Origin: AP-15 sp963738185
GTDB lineage: Bacteria; Pseudomonadota; Alphaproteobacteria; ATCC43930; CGMCC-115725
Assembly (NCBI GenBank): GCA_963738185.1
Contig: CAVTVA010000001.1
Span: forward strand, 124,001 to 188,000
Direction: 5' to 3'
Length of the DNA: 64,000 nucleotides
The position numbers were made by a program, and so were the translations under genes. The number at the start of each line of letters is the position of its first letter. Position 1 is the stretch's first letter. Under the pieces are notes generated by a model. It did not search any database. It was not told the origin of the DNA and saw only the letters and a program-made list of their open reading frames with translations. This document shows positions 17,159-25,971 of the stretch, one piece after another.

Positions 17159-18619
17159 TTACTTTTTGGCGCCGCACAAGGTGCCGTTGATTTGGCACTG
17201 CGGCTCGATCCCGAGCTTTTGCTGCCGCTGGTCCAGTCGGGTAATGTCAGCCTGAGTGGCGGCGTCGATGTCTTTGCCGGGCTCGTCGCAGCCGCAGACC
17301 TGGCTCGCGCCGCAACTGACCCGATCCACCTGCTCGAGCGCCAGGATCGAGCGCAGCCCGGCCAAATCCGAAAGACCGCCGCAGGCATTGCGCAGCAGGT
17401 CCGCCTTGCCCGGCGGGTCGCGCCGCGCTGGAGTTGTCTGGCCGATGCCGAGCGTCGTGCACAGCGCGGCGTCGCAGGTGTAGGCGACCTGCACCCCAGG
17501 CTGTGCCGATGGCCGCGGGCTCTGGCGGATGCTGTGACGATAGGCCTCGCAGACCTCCCGGCACAGCGGGCTGTTGCGGGTGACGGGATAATACGCCGTC
17601 GCGGAATAGAGCGGGCAACCCTTGCCATCCGGCGCGTCCGGCAGGCAGCCTTTGGCCGGCGGATCGATCGGTCCGTGATTGAGCGCCGGGTTGTGCGCGG
17701 CCGACCAGACATAGACCGGCGGCGGCCCGGCGGTTTTAGCGCGCGCCGGCCGCGGGGTCAGCTTGTTGGCGTCGCAGGGCACGCCGGCCTGCGAGATTTC
17801 GAACGGGCCGTCATAAACCGGGCATTGGCACTGCACCAATGGGTTGCCGGCGCTGTCCCTTTTGCCGGTGGCGTGGCAGGGCGCCGTCATGCACGCGGCA
17901 TATTTGCCGGTCGTGCACGAGGTTGAGTTGGGTGACGCTCCGGTCGCGTAGTCGCCGCTCTTGACTGCTGAAAACACCGAGATAAGGCCGGTCCCGGGAA
18001 TCACCCGGCCGGCATTGGCGGCGCGGCAGACCGGCGCATCGTTCCACCAGCTGTAGCTGCGGATCGGCTCGCGCGGGCTGCAGTTCTCGCCCTGATGGCC
18101 GCAGGCGCCGACGGTTCGCAGGTAGAGGTCGAGGTTGAGGATCGCGTTGATATCGACGAAATACGGGATGTAGGGCGGGTACTCCTCGGTGGTCAGCGCA
18201 TAGCAGGTGCAATCGGCGGACTTGCCGTCGGCCGACAGCTTGCACGGCAGCGCCGAGTTCGCCGCCGACCCCTTCGCCGGTACCGGAGTGCCGACCGCGG
18301 GCCCCGAATAGAGGCACAGCGCGTAGGTGAACGGCCGCCCGAGCGGTGGTTTGCAGGCCAAAAAATTCGATTGATGGAGCCAAATGTCGGCATAGGCCGG
18401 ACCGAACGCGGTGGTCCTGCGGTCGTTAAAGCGGAATTGGCCAAGCCCGGCCAGGCCGGTAGTGGCGTTCTCGGCGGACCACGGCGCCAACCGGCTGTCA
18501 GGCGATTGCGCCTGTGCGACGTTGTGGTGAGCGCAGATCAATCCGGCAAAGGCCAGGCACATTATGCGCAGCAGCGCCGACGGCGTGGATGATGGGCGGG
18601 ACCGGCGGTCGATCGGCAT
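17159..18619 (-). CDS. Secreted cysteine-rich protein of unknown function
   Basis: This 486-residue protein has a signal peptide of about 38 residues (hydrophobic IMCLAFAGLICA, cleavage near VAQAQ) and about 26 cysteines spread through the mature chain, several in close pairs (ADCTCYA, VQCQCPVYDG, QVCGCDE). Pro, Gly, Asn and Tyr are abundant; other segments include YIPYFVDINAI, YSWWNDAPVC and TAYYPVTRNSPLC. I do not recognise a domain. The composition suggests an extracytoplasmic disulfide-stabilised protein. The frame is intact despite its length. It is followed on the same strand by no gene before the convergent VOC region, and upstream (18720) lies phaC on the same strand. Its role is unknown. 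Confidence 0.8.
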   Translation of the reverse strand: MPIDRRSRPSSTPSALLRIMCLAFAGLICAHHNVAQAQSPDSRLAPWSAENATTGLAGLGQFRFNDRRTTAFGPAYADIWLHQSNFLACKPPLGRPFTYALCLYSGPAVGTPVPAKGSAANSALPCKLSADGKSADCTCYALTTEEYPPYIPYFVDINAILNLDLYLRTVGACGHQGENCSPREPIRSYSWWNDAPVCRAANAGRVIPGTGLISVFSAVKSGDYATGASPNSTSCTTGKYAACMTAPCHATGKRDSAGNPLVQCQCPVYDGPFEISQAGVPCDANKLTPRPARAKTAGPPPVYVWSAAHNPALNHGPIDPPAKGCLPDAPDGKGCPLYSATAYYPVTRNSPLCREVCEAYRHSIRQSPRPSAQPGVQVAYTCDAALCTTLGIGQTTPARRDPPGKADLLRNACGGLSDLAGLRSILALEQVDRVSCGASQVCGCDEPGKDIDAATQADITRLDQRQQKLGIEPQCQINGTLCGAKK

Positions 18620-18719
18620 GCAGCGGAGCCTCTGATCGGTTTAGCCACCGATCTTCCTGCCGAGGTCTTGCTGTTTAGTTAACGAGGTTTGCGCCGGCAA
18701 CTCGCACTGCTTCCCGCGG

Positions 18720-20558
18720 CTAATCCTCCGCCCGCACCATGACGTAGGAGCCGGGGGCGTCCTCGATCACCTTGAGCTTGCCGTCGCCGGGATGGCGCGC
18801 CGGCACCTCGCCGCCGCCATGGCGCGAGACCCAGCGCTGCCATATGGGCCACCAGGAACCGGGGCGCTCGGTCGCACCGGCAAGCCATTCCTCGGCTGTG
18901 GGCGGGTTCTTATCGTTCTCCCAATGCCCGTATTTGCTGCCGGGCGGGCTGACGACGCCGGCGATGTGGCCCGAGGCCGACAGCACAAACTTGACCGGCC
19001 CCTGATAGATTTGGGTCGCGGCATAGGTCGAGCGCCACGGTGCTATGTGGTCCTCGCGGGTCGACAGCAAAAACGCCGGGGTCTTGATCTTGCCGAGGTC
19101 GATTGGCACTCCGTCGAGAGTGATGCCGCCCGGTTTGATAAGCAGATTTTCCTGGTACATGTTGCGCAAGTAGAAGCTGTGCATCGCCGCCGGCATCCGC
19201 GTTAAATCGGCGTTCCAATACAACAGGTCGAACGGGAACGGCGACTTGCCGAGCAGGTAATTATTGACGACAAACGACCAGATCAGGTCGTTGGCGCGCA
19301 GCATGTTAAAGCTCTGCGCCATGTCGCGGCCTTCGAGATAGCCCCGAGCGTTCATCCGCTCTTCGAGCGCTGCCAGCTGCTCCTCGTCGATAAAGACCGA
19401 CAGCTCGCCGGCCTCGGCGAAATCGACCATAGTCACAAAAAACGTAGCGCTCCTGATCCGCGGGTCGCGCTTGACCGCCATATAGGCGAGGGTGGCGGCG
19501 AGCAATGTGCCGCCGAGGCAATAGCCGATGACATTGGCTTGGCGTTCGCCGGTCGCCAACTCAATCGCATCGAGCGCCGCCAATGGACCCTCGCGCATAT
19601 AATCGGCAAAGGTCTTGGCGGCGAGCCGCGCGTCGGGGTTGACCCAGGAAATCACAAACACCGTGTGGCCCTGCGCCACGGCCCAGCGGATGAACGAATT
19701 GTCCGGGCGCAGATCGAGAATGTAGAACTTGTTGATCCAGGGCGGCATGATCAGCAGCGGCCGGCGGTTGACCGTCGCCGTCGTGGGCTCGTACTGGATC
19801 AGCTGCATCAGATCGTTCTGATGGACGACCTTGCCCGGCGTCACCGCGATGTTTTCGCCGATGCGAAACGCCGCCATGTCGGTCATCCGGATCGCCAGCC
19901 GCCCCTTGCCGCGCTCGAGATCGTCGAGCAGGTTTTTGAGGCCGTTGAGCAGGTTCTCGCCGCCGCTTTCGAGGGTGGCGCGCAACACCTCCGGGTTGGT
20001 CATCAGAAAGTTCGACGGCGCCAGGGCATCGACGAATTGCCGGGTGTAAAAGTCGATCTTGTGGGCGGTGCGCTCGTCGATGCCCTCGAGATCGCGCACG
20101 GCTCCTTGCAGCCAACGGGCCGTCAACAGATAGCTCTGCTTGATAAAATCGAACAATGCGTTGTCGGTCCAGCCCGCGTCGCGGAAGCGGCGGTCGCCGT
20201 GCTGCGGCCTGATCAAAGGCTCGGGGCTGCCGCCGAGAAACCGCTGCGTCGCGCGCTGCCACAAGCTCAGGTAGTCGTTCCACAGCGACAGCTGGGCCTG
20301 GACCAGGCGCGAAGGGTCCGCCATCATCCGCGCCGTCATCTCGAGAAAGGCGCCGCCGATGGCGAGCGGGCTCGCCATCCCGATCCCGTCGGCCGCCGCT
20401 TGCCGTTTCAGGAATTCGGCGACCAGGTGCTGGCTCTTTTCGGCGATCGCAGCGATTTGTCGCGCGGCTTCGGCTGCATCGGCCGGGGTCTCGCCCGCCG
20501 GAACCGTCCCCGGTCGCGCATCTGCTGCGCCGGGCGATACCCGGTCTGCGTCATTCAT
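18720..20558 (-). CDS. phaC: Class I poly(3-hydroxyalkanoate) synthase
   Basis: PhaC polymerises (R)-3-hydroxyacyl-CoA into polyhydroxyalkanoate on storage granules. The 612-residue frame is intact, close to the usual 580-620 of class I. The N-terminal PhaC_N region is present (ADPSRLVQAQLSLWNDYLSLW), with a longer Ala-rich extension before it. The alpha/beta-hydrolase core has the lipase-like box GYCLGG with nucleophile Cys347, Asp in STREDHIAPW and His in SASGHIAGVV. The PPWINKFYILDLRP and SFVVNNYLLGK segments are class I hallmarks. No phaA/phaB or phasin gene is adjacent. Class I enzymes prefer short-chain monomers. Confidence 0.96.
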   Translation of the reverse strand: MNDADRVSPGAADARPGTVPAGETPADAAEAARQIAAIAEKSQHLVAEFLKRQAAADGIGMASPLAIGGAFLEMTARMMADPSRLVQAQLSLWNDYLSLWQRATQRFLGGSPEPLIRPQHGDRRFRDAGWTDNALFDFIKQSYLLTARWLQGAVRDLEGIDERTAHKIDFYTRQFVDALAPSNFLMTNPEVLRATLESGGENLLNGLKNLLDDLERGKGRLAIRMTDMAAFRIGENIAVTPGKVVHQNDLMQLIQYEPTTATVNRRPLLIMPPWINKFYILDLRPDNSFIRWAVAQGHTVFVISWVNPDARLAAKTFADYMREGPLAALDAIELATGERQANVIGYCLGGTLLAATLAYMAVKRDPRIRSATFFVTMVDFAEAGELSVFIDEEQLAALEERMNARGYLEGRDMAQSFNMLRANDLIWSFVVNNYLLGKSPFPFDLLYWNADLTRMPAAMHSFYLRNMYQENLLIKPGGITLDGVPIDLGKIKTPAFLLSTREDHIAPWRSTYAATQIYQGPVKFVLSASGHIAGVVSPPGSKYGHWENDKNPPTAEEWLAGATERPGSWWPIWQRWVSRHGGGEVPARHPGDGKLKVIEDAPGSYVMVRAED

Positions 20559-20765
20559 TGCCGCTTCCTCGCCATCATCGGGCGTTTGCGCTGCCGCCGT
20601 CGTGCCGGTGTGGCGGCCGCGCCGGTTCCACCGTTCAAATGTGGTGACGCGTCAGCCCGGATCTAATACACCAGCGCTGGGCGAAAGGGTTGCAGCGGGG
20701 GCGCGTCGTCGGCCTGGCGCCGCGGCGGCTCCTCAGAGCAAACTGTTCGACGATGTGGTTTCGTC

Positions 20766-21899
20766 ATGAGTAAAGCCCCGTCATCCCGCCGCGATGCGCG
20801 CGCGACACCGCGCCAAGCGATGCTGCGGCTCGCCGCGGCGGCGCTGCTGGCCGGGCTCGCGGCGTGCAGCCCGGTCGAGGCGTACCGCAACCTGGTCGGC
20901 ACCAGCAAGGACGACCCCAACCCGGCAACCACGCCGAACACCAAGAACCTGGCGGCCGGCGAGGCAGCGGATTATCCGAACCTCGCGACCGTGCCCGCGC
21001 CGCCGACCCAAGCGCTGTCCACGGCGCAGCTCGATAAGCTGACCCAGAGCCTGGTCGCCGACCGGACCAATGCGAAATACACCACCGAGCAGCTACAAGC
21101 CGGGTTCGACCAAGCCGCGGGCTCGGTCCCGCCGCCGCCGCCCGCAGCTGCCGAGGCCAAGCCAGCCAATGCCGGCTCCGGCGCGCCGGCGCAGCAGCCA
21201 GGCGAGGTGGCCGCAGCGGCGGCTAAGGGCAAGACGCCGGCGCAGGGTGGCTCGACCGGGCCGCGCAAATCTGGCCAGCCGCCCGAGCCGGGCCCGATGG
21301 AATCGAGCCTGCAGCCGCCGCAAATTCCCGCTTTGCCGAGCCCCGAGCAGAACCAGCCGGCGCCACCGCCGCCCCGCGAGCTGAGCCTGCCGGCGGGAAC
21401 GGCCCGGGCCGGCGCGCCGCCGGGCCCGGCGCATCTGCCGCCGCCGCCCGCTGCGACCCCGCTGCCGGCGGCGATCGGCTCGGCCAAGTTCGAGCCGCCG
21501 CCCCCGCCGCCGGTGCTGCCGCCAGCGACGCCGACCCGGATGGCTGCGGCCGTCGCCCCGGGCAAGGGCGCCGCAGCGAGCCCTGCAGTCACCCCGGTCG
21601 CTGAAGTCGACTTTGTCGCTGATTCGACGACGCTCGATGATGCCGGCCGGCAAGAGCTCGGCAAGATCGCGCCGCTCTATCGCCGAAATCCCGGCAAGGT
21701 GCGCGTCATCGGCTATGCCGGGGTCGGCAGCAGCGCGGTCGAGCAGCTGAACAGCTTCCAAACCGCGCTCGACCGGGCGCACGCGGTCGCTGCTGCCTTG
21801 GCCAAGGCCGGGATACCCGCGGACAAAATCCTGGTCGAGGCAGCACCGGCCGGCGCCGATTCGGGCCAGGGCCGGGCCGAGATTCTGTTCGAGCGCTGA
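20766..21899 (+). CDS. Proline-rich lipoprotein with C-terminal OmpA-like domain
   Basis: A 377-residue predicted lipoprotein: the signal sequence is AAAALLAGLAACSP with the lipobox LAAC. A Pro/Ala-rich middle of about 200 residues follows (repeated PPPPP, PAPPPP and PPPPAA). The C-terminal part (about residues 275-377) resembles an OmpA-like peptidoglycan-binding domain: VAEVDFVADSTTLDDAGRQEL, VRVIGYAG, and RAHAVAAALAKAGIPADKILVEAAP. The Asp/Arg residues typical of diaminopimelate binding are only partly evident. The likely role is tethering envelope layers, with the proline stretch spanning the periplasm. It is divergent from phaC with 207 bases between them, and 149 bases before hom. Confidence 0.8.
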   Translation: MSKAPSSRRDARATPRQAMLRLAAAALLAGLAACSPVEAYRNLVGTSKDDPNPATTPNTKNLAAGEAADYPNLATVPAPPTQALSTAQLDKLTQSLVADRTNAKYTTEQLQAGFDQAAGSVPPPPPAAAEAKPANAGSGAPAQQPGEVAAAAAKGKTPAQGGSTGPRKSGQPPEPGPMESSLQPPQIPALPSPEQNQPAPPPPRELSLPAGTARAGAPPGPAHLPPPPAATPLPAAIGSAKFEPPPPPPVLPPATPTRMAAAVAPGKGAAASPAVTPVAEVDFVADSTTLDDAGRQELGKIAPLYRRNPGKVRVIGYAGVGSSAVEQLNSFQTALDRAHAVAAALAKAGIPADKILVEAAPAGADSGQGRAEILFER

Positions 21900-22048
21900 G
21901 CGCGGCTGGATCGCCGCAACCGGCGGCGGCGGAAAATTATCGAAAATTTAACCGTCGCAGGCTACAACGCGCCCGCCGCGCTACGCAAAGGGCGGCATCG
22001 CCATCCGCCCGAATTGGCTTCGGGCTGTCGCACGGGGTCGCTTGGATC

Positions 22049-23341
22049 GTGAAGCCGCCGTTAAAGATTGCCGTCGCCGGTCTCGGCACGGTCGGGGTCG
22101 GCACGCTCAACCTGCTGCAAGCTCAGCGCGAGCTGCTGGCGGCGCGCGGCGGGCGCGAGATTGTCGTCACCGCGGTTTCCGCCCGCGACCGGCGCCGCGA
22201 GCGCGGGGTCGAGCTGTCGGCGGTGCGCTGGCACGAGGATGCGGCCGCGATGGCGGCCGATCCCGAGATCGATGTTGTGGTCGAGCTGATCGGCGGCGCC
22301 GACGGGATCGCGCGGCGGGTCATCGATGCGGCGCTCGCCCACGGCAAGCACGTCGTCACCGCCAACAAGGCGCTGATGGCGCATCATGGGACGCGGCTCG
22401 CTGTACTCGCCGAAGAGCAGGGCGTGGCACTCTCGTTCGAGGCCTCGGTCGCCGGCGGGATTCCGGCGATCAAGACCTTGCGCGAGGGGCTCGCCGGCAA
22501 CCGGCTCGAACGCGTTTATGGCATCTTGAACGGCACTTCGAACTACATCCTGACGACGATGCGCGAGCATGGCCGCGAATTTGCCGAGGTGCTCGCCGAC
22601 GCGCAGCAGCTCGGCTATGCCGAGGCCGATCCCAGCTTTGACATCGACGGCGTCGACGCCGCGCACAAGCTCGCAATCCTGGCGAGCGTCGGCTTTGGCC
22701 GCCCGGTCGATCTCGGGGGCGTCCATGCCGAGGGCATCCGCCACGTCTCGCGGCTCGACATCGACTTCGCCGAGGAGCTCGGCTACCGGATCAAGCTGCT
22801 CGGCATCGCCCGGCTGACCGAGGATGGGCTTGAGCAGCGCGTCCACCCGTGCATGGTGCCGCGGGCCAGCCCGATCGCCGCGGTCGAGGGCGTTTACAAC
22901 GCGGTCGTCGCCGAGGGCGATTTTGTCGGCCGCGTGGTGCTCGAGGGGCGCGGCGCCGGCGCGTTGCCGACCGCCTCCGCGGTGGCGGCCGACCTTGTCG
23001 ATATCGCCGCCGGGCGCCCGGTGTTCCCGTTTGGCGTTCCCGCCGCCGCGTTGCGGCACATTCCCGGCGTGCCGATCGAGCGGCATCAGGGCGCCTACTA
23101 CATCAGGCTGATGGTGGTCGATCGGCCGGGCGTGATCGCCGATGTCGCCGCCGCGTTGCGCGATGAAGAAGTCTCGATGGAATCGATGATCCAGCGCGGC
23201 CGCGCCCCCGGCGAGGCGGTGCCGGTGGTGCTGACGACCCATGTCACGGTCGAGGCAGCGATGCGCCGGGCACTCACCAAGATCGAGGCGCTGGACACCG
23301 TGCTCGAACCCCCACACCTGATCCGCATCGAAGATTTCTGA
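22049..23341 (+). CDS. hom: Homoserine dehydrogenase
   Basis: Hom reduces aspartate semialdehyde to homoserine for Thr, Met and Ile synthesis. The 430-residue frame is intact and uses a GTG start. Domains in order: NAD(P)-binding (IAVAGLGTVGVGTLNLL, VVTANKALMA), the catalytic domain (SFEASVAGGIPAIKTLREGLAGN, NGTSNYILTTM, YAEADPSFDIDGVDAAHKLAIL) and a C-terminal ACT domain (YYIRLMVVDRPGVIADVAAAL) for feedback control by threonine. Homoserine dehydrogenase followed by glpX and recJ is a familiar alphaproteobacterial order. Here a secreted-propeller gene on the opposite strand is inserted between hom and glpX. Confidence 0.96.
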   Translation: MKPPLKIAVAGLGTVGVGTLNLLQAQRELLAARGGREIVVTAVSARDRRRERGVELSAVRWHEDAAAMAADPEIDVVVELIGGADGIARRVIDAALAHGKHVVTANKALMAHHGTRLAVLAEEQGVALSFEASVAGGIPAIKTLREGLAGNRLERVYGILNGTSNYILTTMREHGREFAEVLADAQQLGYAEADPSFDIDGVDAAHKLAILASVGFGRPVDLGGVHAEGIRHVSRLDIDFAEELGYRIKLLGIARLTEDGLEQRVHPCMVPRASPIAAVEGVYNAVVAEGDFVGRVVLEGRGAGALPTASAVAADLVDIAAGRPVFPFGVPAAALRHIPGVPIERHQGAYYIRLMVVDRPGVIADVAAALRDEEVSMESMIQRGRAPGEAVPVVLTTHVTVEAAMRRALTKIEALDTVLEPPHLIRIEDF

Positions 23342-23575
23342 ACGCGATGGTAGAGTGTTGCTAAAGGTCCTCCGGCCGAAGCCCGGTGACGCTTGGCGAT
23401 CCGCGCGAGCATTCGCTGCCCCGCTTATGGGTCCAGCCGATCCGGTAGAGCGCCCGCAAAACCCGATCGGACTTTATCGCCGGCCATGTCCTCAGGCGGC
23501 AGCGAATATCATTGCCGGATCGCCTGTTACATTCGAAGTGAGACACTGCCGTGGAGCGAGTGCGCTTCTTCGACG

Positions 23576-24655
23576 CTATTTGAGCGAGAAATAGGCGATC
23601 CGGTCGCCGCGAAAGGTGCCGACGAACATCGTATCGCCGATCTGCAGCCCGGTCGTCGCACCGCCGAATACGGGGTTGCCCTTTTCGCTGATCACCGGAA
23701 TGATCTTCATCGTCGCAGTATCCCATCTGACGATGCGCCAGGGCTCGATGCAGCGCGTATTGTGGCTTTGGAAGCAGCTGAAGACCTGCTTTGCCGGAAC
23801 GTCCTGGCCGCCGACCATCAACTGGCCGTCGGACGCCCAGCGCAGGTTGTCGGCGAGAAAGCCGACCGGGATCATCTGCCGCTCGACCGGCCCGCTCCCG
23901 CCGCGCGACACGCGCAGCACGGCCTTGTTGCCCCAGCCCGCGACATAGAGCCACTTGCCGTCGCGCGATACTTCGATCCCGTTGTCGCCCGACAGCTGGG
24001 TTCCGGGAACGAGCTTGAACCCTTGATGCGGGTGCCATTCATAGACGGCTCCGGTGTTTTCGCCCGCGTTCATCCGGTCGGGGGCTTTTGGGTCCTGGGG
24101 ATCGAACATATCGGTGACGACGAAACCGCCATTCGGCACCGGCGCCACCGCATTCGGCCAAGTGTGGGCCGGCATTACCGCGCATCCGACCCAAGCGACG
24201 CTGGGCTCGGCCCCGTTGCTGTCGAGGGCAAAGACCTCGATCGCCTCGCGGCCGCCGTGATCGACAACGTAGAGCGTATCGTTGCCGCCATTGCCGGGCC
24301 GCAGATTGATGCCGTGCGCGGAAAATTTGCCGAGATCAGGCGGGCTGGGGCAATCGGTGTAGGTCGCCTTGTCCCACTTCACTTGCGGGTTGCTGCCCGG
24401 AAACAGAGTCTTCCAGGACTTGTTCTGGGTGCTGACCAGATGCAGGCTGCCGTGGGACCCGGCGGCACCACCATCCATGCCGCTGGCCACGATCCACCGG
24501 GTTCCCGGCACCTGGACCAAGTCTTCCGCATTCAGCGGCCCGCAGACGAAATCGAGCTTCCCGGCGGGATTGCACGGCCCGGCCGCCGCGGCCGGGCGGC
24601 TCGCGGCCAGCATCGCCGCCGCCATCAACAAGCTCAGGGCGATGATTGTCTTCAC
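23576..24655 (-). CDS. Secreted beta-propeller protein (SMP-30/NHL-like)
   Basis: A 359-residue exported protein. The GTG start at 24655 is chosen because GGAGG precedes it; an ATG at 24673 would place that Shine-Dalgarno inside the gene. The signal peptide is KTIIALSLLMAAAMLAASRPAAAA. The mature part shows repeated propeller-blade patterns: GTRWIVASGMDGG, NDTLYVVDHGGREAIEVFAL, PNGGFVVTDMFDP, DGKWLYVAGWGNKAVLRVSR and IGDTMFVGTFRGDRIAYF. Strand ends with Asp/His resemble lactonase/paraoxonase-type propellers, so calcium-dependent hydrolase activity is conceivable but unproven. Several Cys residues could form disulfides. It is convergent with hom and divergent from glpX, interrupting the hom / glpX order. 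Confidence 0.78.
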   Translation of the reverse strand: MKTIIALSLLMAAAMLAASRPAAAAGPCNPAGKLDFVCGPLNAEDLVQVPGTRWIVASGMDGGAAGSHGSLHLVSTQNKSWKTLFPGSNPQVKWDKATYTDCPSPPDLGKFSAHGINLRPGNGGNDTLYVVDHGGREAIEVFALDSNGAEPSVAWVGCAVMPAHTWPNAVAPVPNGGFVVTDMFDPQDPKAPDRMNAGENTGAVYEWHPHQGFKLVPGTQLSGDNGIEVSRDGKWLYVAGWGNKAVLRVSRGGSGPVERQMIPVGFLADNLRWASDGQLMVGGQDVPAKQVFSCFQSHNTRCIEPWRIVRWDTATMKIIPVISEKGNPVFGGATTGLQIGDTMFVGTFRGDRIAYFSLK

Positions 24656-24975
24656 CTCGGTTCCTCCCTCCAATGGTCACCAGCTCTTCGACGGCCGTTG
24701 CCCGCCATCATACTACAGCAGCGCTGTCCGGGTCATTTCAGCCCGAGGCCGTCGCATTGACGCGGATGGAGCCGGTGCTTAGGGTCCGCACCGAACCGAC
24801 ACTGGCGTCGAGGCCGGAATTGCGAGCGTCGCCGAATCGATCGGGTGTGCGGCGCAAGCGCGAGGCGTCATCACGCCGACCGCGGCCAGCCCAGGCAACA
24901 GCTTTGGCCGAGGGATTTGATCGCTGGTCCGGCGCCAATAATCATCATCGTTTGTGAGTGCCGAGGAGGAAGGCC

Positions 24976-25962
24976 ATGCCCGAGACATCGAAGATGGATC
25001 GCAACCTGGCGCTGGAGGCGGTGCGGGTGACCGAAGCGGCGGCCCTCTCCGCCTCGCGCCTGATGGGGCGGGGCGATGAAAAAGCGGCCGACCAGGCGGC
25101 CGTCGATGCGATGCGCGAGGCGCTGAACAGCCTGGCGATCGACGGCACCGTGGTCATCGGCGAAGGCGAGCGCGACGAGGCGCCGATGCTTTATATCGGC
25201 GAGAAGGTCGGCACCGGCAACGGCCCGCCGATCGACATCGCGCTCGACCCGCTCGAGGGCACTACGATCACCGCTAAGGGCGGGGCCAACGCTCTCGCGG
25301 TCATCGCGATGGCCGATGCGGGCCATTTTCTCAACGCGCCCGACGTCTATATGGACAAGATCGCGGTCGGCGGCGGGCTGCCCGATGATCTGGTCGATCT
25401 CGACGAGGCGCCGGCGGTCAACCTCAAAAATCTGGCGCGCGCGAAACGGGCCGAGGTCGCCGATCTGGTCGTATGCATCCTCGACCGGCCGCGCCATGCC
25501 GAACTGATCGCCAAGGTGCGCGAGGCCGGCGCCCGCATCGCGCTGATCTCCGACGGCGATGTCAGCGGGGTCATCGCCACTTCGAGCCCGGAGACCGGGA
25601 TCGACATGTATGTTGGCTCGGGCGGCGCGCCCGAAGGGGTGCTGGCGGCGGCGGCGCTGCGCTGCATCGGCGGGCAGATGCAAGGGCGGCTGTTGTTCCG
25701 CAACGACGACGAGCGCGGCCGGGCGCGGCACATCGGCATCGCGGATCTCGACCGCAAATACAAGCTCTTGGACCTCGCCGCCGGCGATGTGATGTTTGCC
25801 GCGACCGGGGTCACCGGCGGCACGATGCTGCGGGGCGTGCGCCGCTTCGCCGGCGGGGCCTTTACCCACTCGGTGGTGATGCGGTCGAAGTCCGGCACGG
25901 TGCGCTATATCGAGGCGCGCCACGACTTCACCCGCAAACCCGCCGCCCCAGCGGCGCAATAG
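24976..25962 (+). CDS. glpX: Class II fructose-1,6-bisphosphatase GlpX
   Basis: GlpX dephosphorylates fructose 1,6-bisphosphate (and, in autotrophs, sedoheptulose bisphosphate) in gluconeogenesis. The 328-residue frame is intact. The ATG at 24976 follows GAGGAGGAA; a GTG at 24958 is less likely. Family motifs: MDRNLALEAVRVTEAAA, DGTVVIGEGERDEAPML, the metal site DIALDPLEGTT, AGARIALISDGDVSGVIA and GSGGAPEGVLAAAAL. It is followed after nine bases by recJ in the usual alphaproteobacterial arrangement and is probably cotranscribed with it. Confidence 0.96.
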   Translation: MPETSKMDRNLALEAVRVTEAAALSASRLMGRGDEKAADQAAVDAMREALNSLAIDGTVVIGEGERDEAPMLYIGEKVGTGNGPPIDIALDPLEGTTITAKGGANALAVIAMADAGHFLNAPDVYMDKIAVGGGLPDDLVDLDEAPAVNLKNLARAKRAEVADLVVCILDRPRHAELIAKVREAGARIALISDGDVSGVIATSSPETGIDMYVGSGGAPEGVLAAAALRCIGGQMQGRLLFRNDDERGRARHIGIADLDRKYKLLDLAAGDVMFAATGVTGGTMLRGVRRFAGGAFTHSVVMRSKSGTVRYIEARHDFTRKPAAPAAQ

Positions 25963-25971
25963 GGCGGGCTG

